From Pseudomonas viridiflava (GTDB taxonomy: Bacteria > Pseudomonadota > Gammaproteobacteria > Pseudomonadales > Pseudomonadaceae), in the NCBI RefSeq assembly GCF_900583165.1, contig NZ_UTKY01000085.1, positions 62,001 to 126,000 of the forward strand: a DNA stretch of 64,000 bases, read 5' to 3'. The notes beneath the pieces were generated by a model. That model made no database searches. It was not told where the DNA came from and worked only from the letters and a program-made list of their open reading frames with translations. The position numbers and the translations under genes were made by a program. Of this stretch, positions 23,284-32,964 are shown piece after piece (the stretch's first letter is position 1; each line of letters begins with the position of its first letter).

Positions 23284-24573
23284 TTAGAGGCTGCGGTTTT
23301 TCGCCTCGATCCACTGGGACATATATTGCGTACTTTTGTGCGCGTGGTGACGCAGCATGCTGCCGGTGAAGTTGTCGCGGCGGTGGGTTGCGAGGTTGTC
23401 GCGACATTGCATCAGGCATTCCAGCAGTGCCGGGCCGTGGACGTTCTGGTCATAGCGGCGAGCGAGTAAATCACCGCCGTTTTCCTGCGCTTGGGTCCAG
23501 CGCTCGCGGTCTTGATACAGCGCGACGGCGGCAGCAGCCAGGGCCGGGGCGCTGTGTTCGATCACCCCCGGCCACGGCTGCTCATCGCCCATGGCTTCGG
23601 CGCCGATGGGCGTGGTGACATTCGGCGTGCCGCAGAGCATTGCATCCGCCAACTTGCCCTTGATGCCAGCGCCAAAGCGCAACGGGGCCAGGCAGATACG
23701 CGCAGCACTCATCACTTGCAGGGCATCTTCGGCCCAATTCATCACATGAAAGCCCTGGGCCGGGTTGTGCAACGCGGTGGCCTTGGGCGGTGTGTATGAA
23801 CCGTAGATGTGCAGCTGGGCGCCCGGCAGTTGCTGGCGAATCAGCGGCCACAGGCTGTTCTTCATCCACAGCACGGCATCCCAGTTGGGCGCATGGCGGA
23901 AATTGCCGATACTGAGGAAGTGCGCGCGCTCTTCAAAAGGAGTGGAGGCTTCGGCAGGCGGCGCAAGCATCAGCGGGCACCAGTGGAGCAGGGCGACGGG
24001 CACCTTGAAGTGCTCGGTCAGCAAGCGGATTTCCACGTCGGAAATCATCAGGCTGATATCGCAGCGGTAAATCGCGGCGATTTCACGCTTGGCCAGGTCG
24101 GTATTGGCCATCAGCTGAAATTCTTGCTCCAGTGCCGGTGCAAACAGTGCGCTGAAATCGTCGTTGTCGGGATGGGCCTTGAGGTGATCCTTCAGGCGCT
24201 GGTGACGGGCGTTGCGCAGGCTTTGCAGGTCGGAGGTTTCCAGCACGCGCAGGGCGTCGGGGCAACATTTCTCGACACGCCAGCCGAATTGCTCCTCCAT
24301 CATGAAGCGGTCGAACAACACGATGTCCGGCGCCAGTTCGCGGATGAAGTCGTCGAAACTGCTGTTGTTCAGCTCAATGGCGCACTCGGCGATGCCAAGC
24401 ACCTGCAAGTCGGCCTTGTGTTCGCCTAATGCCGCCGGGCTGCTGAAAGTAATATCCCAGCCCTGTGTAAGAAAAGTTTCCAGGATCTGCATCATATGCC
24501 CGCCTGCGGCCGAGGAACGGGGCTCCGGCCAGACATAACCAATGACCAGGACTTTGGTGGCAGGCTGTTTCAT
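23284..24573 (-). CDS. Glycosyltransferase, group 1 (GT4-like)
   Basis: Cytosolic or membrane-associated glycosyltransferase of 429 residues, GT-B fold. The N-terminal domain starts with KVLVIGYVWPEPRSSAAGGH, the glycine-rich acceptor loop. The C-terminal donor-binding domain has ICLAPLRFGAGIKGKLADAM followed by GTPNVTTPIGAEAM, the E-x7-E-like nucleotide-sugar region. The ATG at 24573 has an AAGGAA site. It is an orphan here: no polysaccharide or LPS genes adjoin, so its acceptor is unknown. Confidence 0.85.
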   Translation of the reverse strand: MKQPATKVLVIGYVWPEPRSSAAGGHMMQILETFLTQGWDITFSSPAALGEHKADLQVLGIAECAIELNNSSFDDFIRELAPDIVLFDRFMMEEQFGWRVEKCCPDALRVLETSDLQSLRNARHQRLKDHLKAHPDNDDFSALFAPALEQEFQLMANTDLAKREIAAIYRCDISLMISDVEIRLLTEHFKVPVALLHWCPLMLAPPAEASTPFEERAHFLSIGNFRHAPNWDAVLWMKNSLWPLIRQQLPGAQLHIYGSYTPPKATALHNPAQGFHVMNWAEDALQVMSAARICLAPLRFGAGIKGKLADAMLCGTPNVTTPIGAEAMGDEQPWPGVIEHSAPALAAAAVALYQDRERWTQAQENGGDLLARRYDQNVHGPALLECLMQCRDNLATHRRDNFTGSMLRHHAHKSTQYMSQWIEAKNRSL

Positions 24574-24731
24574 CGACAACAGGTTCCTTGAAGGGCAGGG
24601 CGCAAAGGGCGCAATTAAACCACAAGCGGCGACATGACAATTTATGTCTGGCGGTAGGTAGTCACCGTACTTTGTGGTTAACTTCCGCCTCTCGAATTTG
24701 TTTCAATAACCCCAGCATAAGGATTCTGTTC

Positions 24732-25232
24732 ATGGCTCAAGTCACCCTCAAAGGCAACCCGGTCCAGGTTGAAGGCGAACTGCCACAAGTTGGCACCCTG
24801 GCACCTGAGTTCACCCTGACCGCCGGCGACCTGTCGGACGCAACCCTGGCCACTTTCGCCGGCAAGCGCAAAGTACTGAACATCTTCCCAAGCGTCGACA
24901 CCCCGACCTGCGCGACGTCGGTTCGTAAGTTCAACGCCCAGGCCAACGATGTAGCCAATACCGTCGTGCTGTGCATCTCTTCGGACCTGCCGTTTGCCCA
25001 GGCACGTTTCTGTGGCTCGGAAGGCCTGGAAAACGTGAAGAACCTGTCGGACTTCCGCAGTGCCGCGTTCTCTCAGGATTACGGCGTAGACATCGTTGAC
25101 GGCCCGCTGCGTAGCCTGACCGCCCGTGCCGTGGTGGTATTGGACGAAAACGACAACGTGCTGTACAGCGAGCTCGTCAGCGAAATCGCCGAAGAACCAA
25201 ACTACGAAGCCGCCCTGGCTGTTTTGAAGTAA
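24732..25232 (+). CDS. tpx: Thiol peroxidase Tpx
   Basis: Atypical 2-Cys peroxiredoxin of 166 residues that reduces alkyl hydroperoxides with thioredoxin. Peroxidatic C60 in SVDTPTCATSV and resolving C94 in ARFCGSEGL match C61/C95 of E. coli Tpx; T57 and R132-region residues of the active site are present. The ATG at 24732 follows a TAAGGA site. It is monocistronic, ending in a clear intrinsic terminator, and divergent from the glycosyltransferase. Confidence 0.96.
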   Translation: MAQVTLKGNPVQVEGELPQVGTLAPEFTLTAGDLSDATLATFAGKRKVLNIFPSVDTPTCATSVRKFNAQANDVANTVVLCISSDLPFAQARFCGSEGLENVKNLSDFRSAAFSQDYGVDIVDGPLRSLTARAVVVLDENDNVLYSELVSEIAEEPNYEAALAVLK

Positions 25233-25284
25233 TTGATTCAGCGCGTTACTGTCGTTTTGCAGTAACACGCGTGCTACATGATTG

Positions 25285-25310
25285 CGGCCTGGCCTAGTCC
25301 AGGCCGTTTT
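25285..25310 (+). terminator. Intrinsic terminator of tpx
   Basis: Stem CGGCCTGG / CCAGGCCG with a 6-nt loop, followed by TTTT, 53 nt after the tpx stop. A second small dyad, AAGCGT-CAA-ACGCTT (25316-25330), follows directly. Confidence 0.85.
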
Positions 25311-25463
25311 CATTTAAGCGTCAAACGCTTAGCGAAATAGCAGGCGGACTAAGCTCAACAGTTAAAAGTTGTAAGCCCAAGGTAAATAGCCGGTAAAGGC
25401 GCTTTTCTTAACGCGCTCCAGTGCTTATCTTTCAGCCTCCCGAAGAAGAAGCTCACGCGCCCA

Positions 25464-26762
25464 ATGGTTGATCACTCCATGCAATCGTCCCCCCGTAAGT
25501 CCCGTCGCTGGCTGTTCGGCCTGCTTGTGCTGCTGGTTATCGCCGGCCTGTGCTGGAAATTCTGGCCTGCCAGTACTGACCACAAGGACGCTCCAGCGGG
25601 GCGTACCAGCAAGACCGGCATGGCGCGTCCGGGCTTCGGCGGCTCGACGGGCCCGGTGCCTGTGCGTGTAGCGCCGGCAGTGCTGGGGGAGTTTCCGGTG
25701 TACTACAAGGCCTTGGGTACGGTGACCGCGCTTAATACCATCAATGTGCGTAGCCGAGTCGGTGGCGAGTTGGTGAAGATTGCCTTTGAAGAAGGACAAA
25801 TGGTCAAGGCCGGCGACCTGTTGGCCGAGATTGACCCGCGCAGCTACCAGAACGCCTTGCTCCAGGCCCAGGGCACGCTGCTGCAGAACCAGGCCCAGCT
25901 GAAAAACGCCCAGGTCGATGTACAGCGTTATCGTGACCTGTACGCCCAGGACAGTATCGCCAAGCAAACCCTGGACACCGCCGAAGCGCTGGTCCTGCAA
26001 TACCAGGGCACGGTCAAGACCAACCAGGGCGCGGTGGATGACGCCAAGCTCAACCTTGAGTTCACCAAAATCCGTGCACCTATTACTGGCCGTGTGGGCT
26101 TGCGCCAGATCGACGTGGGCAACCTGGTATCGGCCAACGACACCACGTTCATTGCCGTGATCACCCAGACCCAGCCGATCAGCGTGGCCTTTACCCTGCC
26201 GGAAAATACCCTTGACACCGTGCTCTCCCGCTACCACGCCGGCAACAAGCTCCCGGTAGAAGCGTGGGACCGTGGCGACGCGAAAAAACAGGCGGTCGGT
26301 GTGCTGCAAAGCCTCGATAACCAGATCGACGTCACCACGGGCACCCTGAAATTCAAGGCCCGTTTCGATAACAAGGACCAGGCCTTGTTCCCCAACCAAT
26401 TTGTCAATGTGCACCTGCTCGCCGATACCCTGCACAACGTGGTGCTGGCGCCGTCTGCCGCGATCCAATTTGGCAACAGCGGCACCTTTGTCTACAAGCT
26501 CGATGGCGACAAGAAGGTCAAGGTCCAGCCGCTGGTGGTGGGTGACACCGACGGTGACAACACCGTGATCAAGGAAGGCCTCGTCGCCGGCGACCGCGTC
26601 GTACTGGAAGGCACCGACCGATTGAAGGAAGGCAGTGAGATCGAAGTGGTCAACGACAGCAGCGAAGTGCTAACCACCCCGACCGAACATCTGCAAGGCA
26701 AGGCGGGTGCTAAAGGGGAGACCGGCACCAGCGCCGGCAAGGCGCAAAAGGTCGGTTCATGA
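25464..26762 (+). CDS. muxA: RND efflux adaptor MuxA (MdtA-like)
   Basis: Periplasmic adaptor of 432 residues anchored by an N-terminal helix (WLFGLLVLLVIAGLCWKFW). Lipoyl halves surround INVRSRVGGELVKIAFEEGQ and APITGRVGLRQIDVGNLV, with the alpha hairpin between; the beta-barrel and a charged C-terminal tail follow. Fits the MdtA/MuxA type that serves two different RND permeases. Its last codons overlap muxB by 4 nt (ATGA). Start at ATG 25464; a second ATG five codons on is possible. Confidence 0.93.
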   Translation: MVDHSMQSSPRKSRRWLFGLLVLLVIAGLCWKFWPASTDHKDAPAGRTSKTGMARPGFGGSTGPVPVRVAPAVLGEFPVYYKALGTVTALNTINVRSRVGGELVKIAFEEGQMVKAGDLLAEIDPRSYQNALLQAQGTLLQNQAQLKNAQVDVQRYRDLYAQDSIAKQTLDTAEALVLQYQGTVKTNQGAVDDAKLNLEFTKIRAPITGRVGLRQIDVGNLVSANDTTFIAVITQTQPISVAFTLPENTLDTVLSRYHAGNKLPVEAWDRGDAKKQAVGVLQSLDNQIDVTTGTLKFKARFDNKDQALFPNQFVNVHLLADTLHNVVLAPSAAIQFGNSGTFVYKLDGDKKVKVQPLVVGDTDGDNTVIKEGLVAGDRVVLEGTDRLKEGSEIEVVNDSSEVLTTPTEHLQGKAGAKGETGTSAGKAQKVGS

Positions 26763-29700
26763 ACCTGTCGCGGCTATTTATTCTTCGCCCGGTTGCGACC
26801 ACGCTGAGCATGCTGGCCATTGTCCTGGCCGGCATCATCGCTTACCGCTTGTTGCCCGTGTCGGCGTTGCCGCAGGTGGACTACCCGACTATTCGGGTGA
26901 TGACCCTGTACCCCGGCGCCAGCCCGGACGTGATGACCAGTGCCGTTACCGCGCCGCTTGAACGCCAGTTCGGGCAAATGCCGGGCTTGACGCAGATGGC
27001 GTCCACCAGCTCAGGCGGCGCCTCGGTGCTGACCCTGCGTTTCAATCTCGACGTCAATATGGACGTTGCCGAGCAACAGGTGCAGGCCGCGATCAACGCC
27101 GCGACCAACCTGCTGCCTAAAGATCTACCCGCACCGCCGGTGTACAACAAGGTCAACCCGGCGGATACCCCGGTACTGACACTGGCCGTCACCTCCAAGA
27201 CCATGTTGCTGCCCAAGCTCAATGACCTTGTCGACACGCGCATGGCGCAGAAAATCGCACAGATCAGCGGTGTGGGCATGGTCAGCATTGCCGGCGGCCA
27301 GCGCCAGGCCGTGCGTATCAAGGTCAACCCCGAAGCCCTCGCGGCCAACGGCCTTAATCTGTCGGACGTGCGCACCCTGATCGCCGCTTCCAACGTCAAC
27401 CAGCCCAAGGGCAACTTCGACGGCCCCACCCGCGTCTCGATGCTCGATGCCAACGACCAGCTGGTTTCGCCCCAGCAATATGCAGAATTGATCCTGGCCT
27501 ACAACAATGGCGCACCGTTGCGCCTCAAGGATGTCGCGCAGATCGTCGACGGCGCCGAAAACGAACGCCTCGCGGCCTGGGCCAATGAAAACCAGGCTGT
27601 GCTGCTCAATATCCAGCGCCAGCCGGGCGCCAACGTGATCGAGGTGGTCGACCGCATCAAGGCGTTGCTGCCGAGCATCACCGACAACCTGCCGGCAGGC
27701 CTGGACGTGACTGTACTGACCGACCGCACCCAGACCATCCGCGCCTCGGTCACCGATGTGCAACACGAATTGCTGATCGCCATTGCCCTGGTGGTGATGG
27801 TGACCTTCCTGTTCCTGCGCCGGGTCAGTGCCACGATCATTCCGTCCATAGCCGTGCCGCTCTCGTTGATCGGCACCTTTGGCGTGATGTACCTGGCCGG
27901 CTTCTCGATCAACAACCTGACGTTGATGGCCCTCACCATTGCCACCGGCTTTGTGGTGGACGATGCCATCGTGATGCTGGAGAACATCTCCCGTTATATC
28001 GAGGAGGGCGAGACGCCGATGGCCGCCGCACTCAAGGGCGCCAGGCAGATCGGTTTCACCTTGATTTCCCTGACGCTGTCGCTGATTGCGGTATTGATCC
28101 CGCTGCTGTTCATGGCTGACGTAGTAGGGCGCCTGTTCCGTGAATTTGCTATCACCCTGGCGGTGGCGATCCTGATTTCGCTGGTGGTGTCCCTGACGCT
28201 GACGCCGATGATGTGCGCGCGGTTGCTCAAGCGTGAACCCAAGGAAGAAGACCAGAGCCGTTTCTACAAAGCCAGCGGTGCCTGGATCGACTGGTTGATC
28301 GCCGGCTACGCACGCCTGTTGCAGTGGGTGCTCAAGCACCAGCCGCTGACCCTGTTGGTAGCCATCGGCACGCTGGGCCTGACCGTGTTCCTGTACCTGG
28401 TGGTGCCCAAGGGCTTTTTCCCGGTGCAGGATACCGGTGTGATTCAGGGCATTTCCGAAGCGCCTCAGTCGATCTCCTTCGCCGCCATGAGCCAGCGGCA
28501 GCAGGAACTGGCCAAGATCATCCTGGCTGACCCTTCAGTAGAAAGCCTGTCTTCCTACATTGGCGTAGACGGTGATAACGCCACCCTCAACAGCGGTCGC
28601 CTGCTGATCAACCTCAAGCCCCATGGCCAGCGCGACTTGAGCGCGGCCGAGGTGATCACGCGCCTGCAACCGGAAATCGACAAGCTGGTGGGCATTCGCC
28701 TGTTTATGCAGCCGGTGCAGGACCTGACCATCGAAGACCGCGTGAGCCGCACCCAGTACCAGTTCAGCATGTCTTCGCCAGACGCTGACCTGCTGGCGCT
28801 GTGGAGTGACAAGCTGGTGCATGCCCTGAGCCAGTTGCCGGAACTCACCGACGTTGCCAGTGACCTGCAGGACAAAGGCCTGCAAGTATTCCTGGTGATC
28901 GATCGCGACGCCGCCTCGCGCCTGGGTGTGAGTGTGTCGACGATTACCGACGCGTTGTATGACGCCTTCGGCCAGCGGCAGATTTCCACCATCTATACCC
29001 AGGCCAGCCAATACCGCGTGGTGTTGCAGGCCCAATCCGGTGAAACCCTTGGCCCGGATGCACTGAACCAGATTCACGTTAAAACCACCGATGGCGGCCA
29101 GGTGCGTCTGTCCAGCCTGGCCCGCGTGGAGCAGCGCCAGGCGCAGTTGGCAATTGCCCATATCGGCCAGTTCCCGGCGGTGATGATGTCGTTCAACCTA
29201 GCGCCTGGTGTGGCGTTGGGCAAAGGTGTTGAACTGATTAACCAAACCCAGAAAGACATCGGCATGCCGGTGGGTGTGCAAACCCAGTTCCAGGGCGCGG
29301 CGCAGGCGTTCGAGGCATCGCTGTCGAGCACCTTGCTGCTGATTCTGGCGGCGGTGGTGACCATGTACATCGTGCTGGGCGTGCTCTACGAGAGTTACAT
29401 TCACCCGATCACCATTCTCTCGACCTTGCCGTCGGCGGCGGTGGGCGCGCTACTCGCGTTGCTGCTCAGCGGCAATGACCTGGGCATGATCGCGATCATC
29501 GGCATCATCTTGTTGATCGGTATCGTGAAAAAGAACGCGATCATGATGATCGACTTTGCCCTCGATGCTGAGCGCAATCAGGGCCTGGACCCGCAGACCG
29601 CGATCTACCAAGCGGCGCTGTTGCGTTTCCGACCGATCCTGATGACCACCCTGGCCGCGCTGTTCGGTGCCGTGCCGTTGATGTTGGCCACCGGTTCCGG

Positions 29701-29860
29701 TGCAGAGCTGCGCCAGCCCCTTGGCTTGGTGATGGTCGGCGGCCTGTTGGTGAGCCAGGTGTTGACCTTGTTCACTACGCCGGTGATCTACCTGTACTTT
29801 GATCGACTGGGCCGTCGCTGGCGCAAAGAGCCGCAAAGCCTGGAGCCGGTTGAGCCATGA
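26759..29860 (+). CDS. muxB: RND efflux permease MuxB (MdtB-like)
   Basis: Full-length RND permease of 1033 residues with 12 expected helices and two large periplasmic loops. It starts MNLSRLFILRPVATTLSMLA. The proton-relay Asp pair lies in TGFVVDDAIVMLENISRYIE (helix 4), and GIVKKNAIMMIDFALDAE is the helix 10 region. It overlaps muxA and muxC by 4 nt on both sides, so the heteromeric MuxBC permease is produced from one coupled message. In P. aeruginosa MuxABC-OpmB exports aztreonam, macrolides and novobiocin among others. Confidence 0.95.
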   Translation: MNLSRLFILRPVATTLSMLAIVLAGIIAYRLLPVSALPQVDYPTIRVMTLYPGASPDVMTSAVTAPLERQFGQMPGLTQMASTSSGGASVLTLRFNLDVNMDVAEQQVQAAINAATNLLPKDLPAPPVYNKVNPADTPVLTLAVTSKTMLLPKLNDLVDTRMAQKIAQISGVGMVSIAGGQRQAVRIKVNPEALAANGLNLSDVRTLIAASNVNQPKGNFDGPTRVSMLDANDQLVSPQQYAELILAYNNGAPLRLKDVAQIVDGAENERLAAWANENQAVLLNIQRQPGANVIEVVDRIKALLPSITDNLPAGLDVTVLTDRTQTIRASVTDVQHELLIAIALVVMVTFLFLRRVSATIIPSIAVPLSLIGTFGVMYLAGFSINNLTLMALTIATGFVVDDAIVMLENISRYIEEGETPMAAALKGARQIGFTLISLTLSLIAVLIPLLFMADVVGRLFREFAITLAVAILISLVVSLTLTPMMCARLLKREPKEEDQSRFYKASGAWIDWLIAGYARLLQWVLKHQPLTLLVAIGTLGLTVFLYLVVPKGFFPVQDTGVIQGISEAPQSISFAAMSQRQQELAKIILADPSVESLSSYIGVDGDNATLNSGRLLINLKPHGQRDLSAAEVITRLQPEIDKLVGIRLFMQPVQDLTIEDRVSRTQYQFSMSSPDADLLALWSDKLVHALSQLPELTDVASDLQDKGLQVFLVIDRDAASRLGVSVSTITDALYDAFGQRQISTIYTQASQYRVVLQAQSGETLGPDALNQIHVKTTDGGQVRLSSLARVEQRQAQLAIAHIGQFPAVMMSFNLAPGVALGKGVELINQTQKDIGMPVGVQTQFQGAAQAFEASLSSTLLLILAAVVTMYIVLGVLYESYIHPITILSTLPSAAVGALLALLLSGNDLGMIAIIGIILLIGIVKKNAIMMIDFALDAERNQGLDPQTAIYQAALLRFRPILMTTLAALFGAVPLMLATGSGAELRQPLGLVMVGGLLVSQVLTLFTTPVIYLYFDRLGRRWRKEPQSLEPVEP

Positions 29861-32800
29861 ACCTGTCCGGACCTTTTATTCGCCGGCCGGTCGCCACCAT
29901 GCTGCTGAGCCTGGCGATCATGTTGCTGGGCGGCGTGAGCTTCAACCTGCTGCCGGTGTCGCCGCTGCCGCAGATCGATTTCCCGGTGATCGTAGTCTCG
30001 GCCAGCTTGCCCGGTGCGAGCCCCGAGGTCATGGCGTCCACCGTGGCCACGCCGCTGGAGCGCTCATTCGGCGCGATTGCGGGCATTACCACCATGAGCA
30101 GTTCGTCGAGCCAGGGTTCGACGCGAGTGATTCTGGCGTTCGACTCCGACCGTGATATCAATGGTGCGGCGCGGGAAGTGCAGGCGGCGATCAACGCCTC
30201 GCGCAACCTGTTGCCCAGCGGTATGCGCAGCATGCCCACCTATAAGAAAATCAACCCGTCCCAGGCACCGATCATGGTGCTGTCGCTGACCTCCGACGTG
30301 TTGCAGAAGGGCCAGTTGTACGACCTGGCCTCGACGATTCTTTCGCAAAGCCTGTCCCAGGTGCCGGGTGTGGGCGAAGTGCAGATCGGCGGCAGCTCCC
30401 TGCCGGCAGTGCGCATCGAGCTTGAGCCCAAGGCCCTGGACCAGTACGGCGTGGCCCTGGATGATGTGCGCAATACCATCGCCAATGCCAACCAGCGCCG
30501 GCCCAAGGGCTCCCTGGAAGACAGTGAGCGCAACTGGCAGATCCAGGCCAATGACCAACTGGAAAAAGCTAAGGACTACGAGCCGCTGCTGATTCGCTAC
30601 CAGAACGGCGCGGCCCTGCGCCTTGGGGATGTGGCCAAGATCAGCGACGGCGTCGAAGACCGTTACAACAGTGGTTTCTTTAATAACGAGCCGGCGGTGT
30701 TATTGGTGATCAACCGCCAGTCCGGTGCGAACATCATTGAGACGGTGCGCCAGATCAAGGCGCAGTTGCCGGCCTTGCAGGCGGTGTTGCCATCCAGCGT
30801 CAAGCTCAACCTGGCCATGGACCGCTCGCCGGTCATTACCGCGACCTTGCATGAAGCTGAGATGACGCTGCTGATTGCCGTGGCCCTGGTGGTGTTGGTG
30901 GTGTACCTGTTTTTGGGTAATTTCCGCGCGTCGTTGATCCCGACGCTGGCAGTGCCGGTGTCGCTGGTAGGCACCTTTGCAGTGATGTATCTGTTTGGCT
31001 TTTCGCTGAACAACTTCTCGTTGATGGCGTTGATCCTCGCTACCGGCTTGGTGGTAGACGACGCCATCGTGGTGCTCGAGAACATTTCCCGGCATATCGA
31101 CGAGGGCGTGCCGCCGATGAAGGCGGCGTACTTGGGGGCCCAGGAAGTCGGCTTTACCCTGTTGTCGATGAACGTGTCGTTGGTGGCGGTGTTCCTGTCC
31201 ATCCTGTTTATGGGCGGGATCGTCACCAACTTGTTCCGCGAGTTTTCCATCACCTTGTCGGCGGCGATCATCGTGTCGCTGGTGGTTTCACTGACCTTGA
31301 CCCCGATGCTCTGCGCGCGCTGGCTCAAGCCCCATGTCAAAGGCCAGATGAGTGGTTTGCAGCGCTGGAGCCAGAAGGTCAACGACCGTATGGTCGCCGG
31401 CTATGCCACCAGCCTGGACTGGGTGCTGCGTCACCGTCGCCTGACCCTGCTCAGTCTGTTTATCACGGTGGGGGTGAACGTCGCGTTGTACGTGGTGGTG
31501 CCGAAAACCTTCATGCCGCAACAGGACACGGGCCAGTTGATCGGTTTTGTGCGTGGCGATGACGGGCTGTCGTTCAATGTCATGCAGCCAAAAATGGAGA
31601 CATTCCGCGTTGCGGTGCTCAAGGACCCGGCAGTGCAAAGCGTGGCCGGTTTTATTGGCGGCAACAACGGCACTAACAACGCCATGATGCTGGTACGCCT
31701 CAAGCCCATCAGTGAACGCAAGATCTCAGCCCAGGGCGTAATCGAACGGCTGCGTAAAGACGTGCCGCTGGTGCCCGGTGGACGCCTGTTTTTGATGGCC
31801 GACCAGGACTTGCAATTTGGTGGCAGTCGCGACCAGAGCAGCGCGCAATATTCCTACATCCTGCAAAGTGGCGACCTGGCCGCGTTGCGTCTCTGGTACC
31901 CGAAAGTGGTCGCCGCCTTGCGCGAGCTGCCGGAACTCACCGCCATTGATGCCCGCGAAGGCCGGGGCGCGGCGCAGGTCACGCTGGTGGTTGACCGTGA
32001 CCAGGCCAAACGCCTGGGTATCGACATGAGCATGGTGACGTCGGTACTCAATAACGCCTACAGCCAGCGGCAGATTTCCACCATCTACGACAGCCTCAAC
32101 CAGTACCAGGTGGTGATGGAGGTCAATCCGAAATACGCCCAAGATCCGATCACCCTCAACCAAGTGCAAGTGATCACCGCCGATGGCGCCAGGGTGCCGC
32201 TGTCGACCATTGCCCATTATGAGAACAGCCTGGCCGATGACCGCGTCAGCCATGAAGGCCAGTTCGCTTCGGAAAACATTGCCTTCGATATGGCCCCCGG
32301 CGTTACGGTGGAGCAGGGCACGGCGGCTATCGAACGGGCGATTGCCAAGGTGGGTCTGCCAGAAGACGTAATCGCCAAGATGGCCGGTACGGCGGATGCG
32401 TTCGCGGCGACCCAGAAAGGCCAGCCGTTCATGATCCTTGGCGCTTTGGTGGCGGTGTACCTGGTGCTGGGTATTTTGTATGAGAGCTATATTCACCCGC
32501 TGACGATTCTTTCGACGTTGCCGTCCGCAGGTGTGGGCGCCATGCTCGCGATTTACCTGACGGGGGGTGAATTCAGCCTGATTTCGCTGCTGGGCCTGTT
32601 TCTGCTGATTGGCGTGGTGAAGAAAAACGCGATCTTGATGATCGACCTGGCCTTGCAACTGGAGCGCAACGACGGCATGGGCCCGCTGGAATCGATTCGC
32701 AGTGCCTGCCTGTTGCGCCTGCGGCCGATCCTGATGACCACCCTGGCGGCCATCCTCGGTGCCTTGCCCTTGTTGCTGGGCACGGGTGATGGCGCAGAAA

Positions 32801-32964
32801 TGCGTCGTCCGCTGGGCCTGACGATTATTGGGGGCCTGGTGTTCAGCCAGATCCTGACCCTTTACACCACCCCGGTGGTTTACCTCTATCTCGACCGCGC
32901 GCGCCATCGCTTCAATACCTGGCGCGGCGTACGCACCGATGCTGCCTTGGATACTGCGCTATGA
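29857..32964 (+). CDS. muxC: RND efflux permease MuxC (MdtC-like)
   Basis: Second RND permease of 1035 residues, start MNLSGPFIRRPVATMLLSLA, paralogous to MuxB. Asp pair in GLVVDDAIVVLENISRHIDE; GVVKKNAILMIDLALQLE is the helix 10 region. MuxB and MuxC assemble as a mixed trimer. ATGA overlaps with muxB (29857-29860) and opmB (32961-32964). Confidence 0.95.
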   Translation: MNLSGPFIRRPVATMLLSLAIMLLGGVSFNLLPVSPLPQIDFPVIVVSASLPGASPEVMASTVATPLERSFGAIAGITTMSSSSSQGSTRVILAFDSDRDINGAAREVQAAINASRNLLPSGMRSMPTYKKINPSQAPIMVLSLTSDVLQKGQLYDLASTILSQSLSQVPGVGEVQIGGSSLPAVRIELEPKALDQYGVALDDVRNTIANANQRRPKGSLEDSERNWQIQANDQLEKAKDYEPLLIRYQNGAALRLGDVAKISDGVEDRYNSGFFNNEPAVLLVINRQSGANIIETVRQIKAQLPALQAVLPSSVKLNLAMDRSPVITATLHEAEMTLLIAVALVVLVVYLFLGNFRASLIPTLAVPVSLVGTFAVMYLFGFSLNNFSLMALILATGLVVDDAIVVLENISRHIDEGVPPMKAAYLGAQEVGFTLLSMNVSLVAVFLSILFMGGIVTNLFREFSITLSAAIIVSLVVSLTLTPMLCARWLKPHVKGQMSGLQRWSQKVNDRMVAGYATSLDWVLRHRRLTLLSLFITVGVNVALYVVVPKTFMPQQDTGQLIGFVRGDDGLSFNVMQPKMETFRVAVLKDPAVQSVAGFIGGNNGTNNAMMLVRLKPISERKISAQGVIERLRKDVPLVPGGRLFLMADQDLQFGGSRDQSSAQYSYILQSGDLAALRLWYPKVVAALRELPELTAIDAREGRGAAQVTLVVDRDQAKRLGIDMSMVTSVLNNAYSQRQISTIYDSLNQYQVVMEVNPKYAQDPITLNQVQVITADGARVPLSTIAHYENSLADDRVSHEGQFASENIAFDMAPGVTVEQGTAAIERAIAKVGLPEDVIAKMAGTADAFAATQKGQPFMILGALVAVYLVLGILYESYIHPLTILSTLPSAGVGAMLAIYLTGGEFSLISLLGLFLLIGVVKKNAILMIDLALQLERNDGMGPLESIRSACLLRLRPILMTTLAAILGALPLLLGTGDGAEMRRPLGLTIIGGLVFSQILTLYTTPVVYLYLDRARHRFNTWRGVRTDAALDTAL

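Noticed and set aside
25316..25330. Dyad AAGCGT-CAA-ACGCTT as operator of muxABC
   Set aside because: It adjoins the tpx terminator and lies 134 bp before muxA; more likely part of the termination structure.
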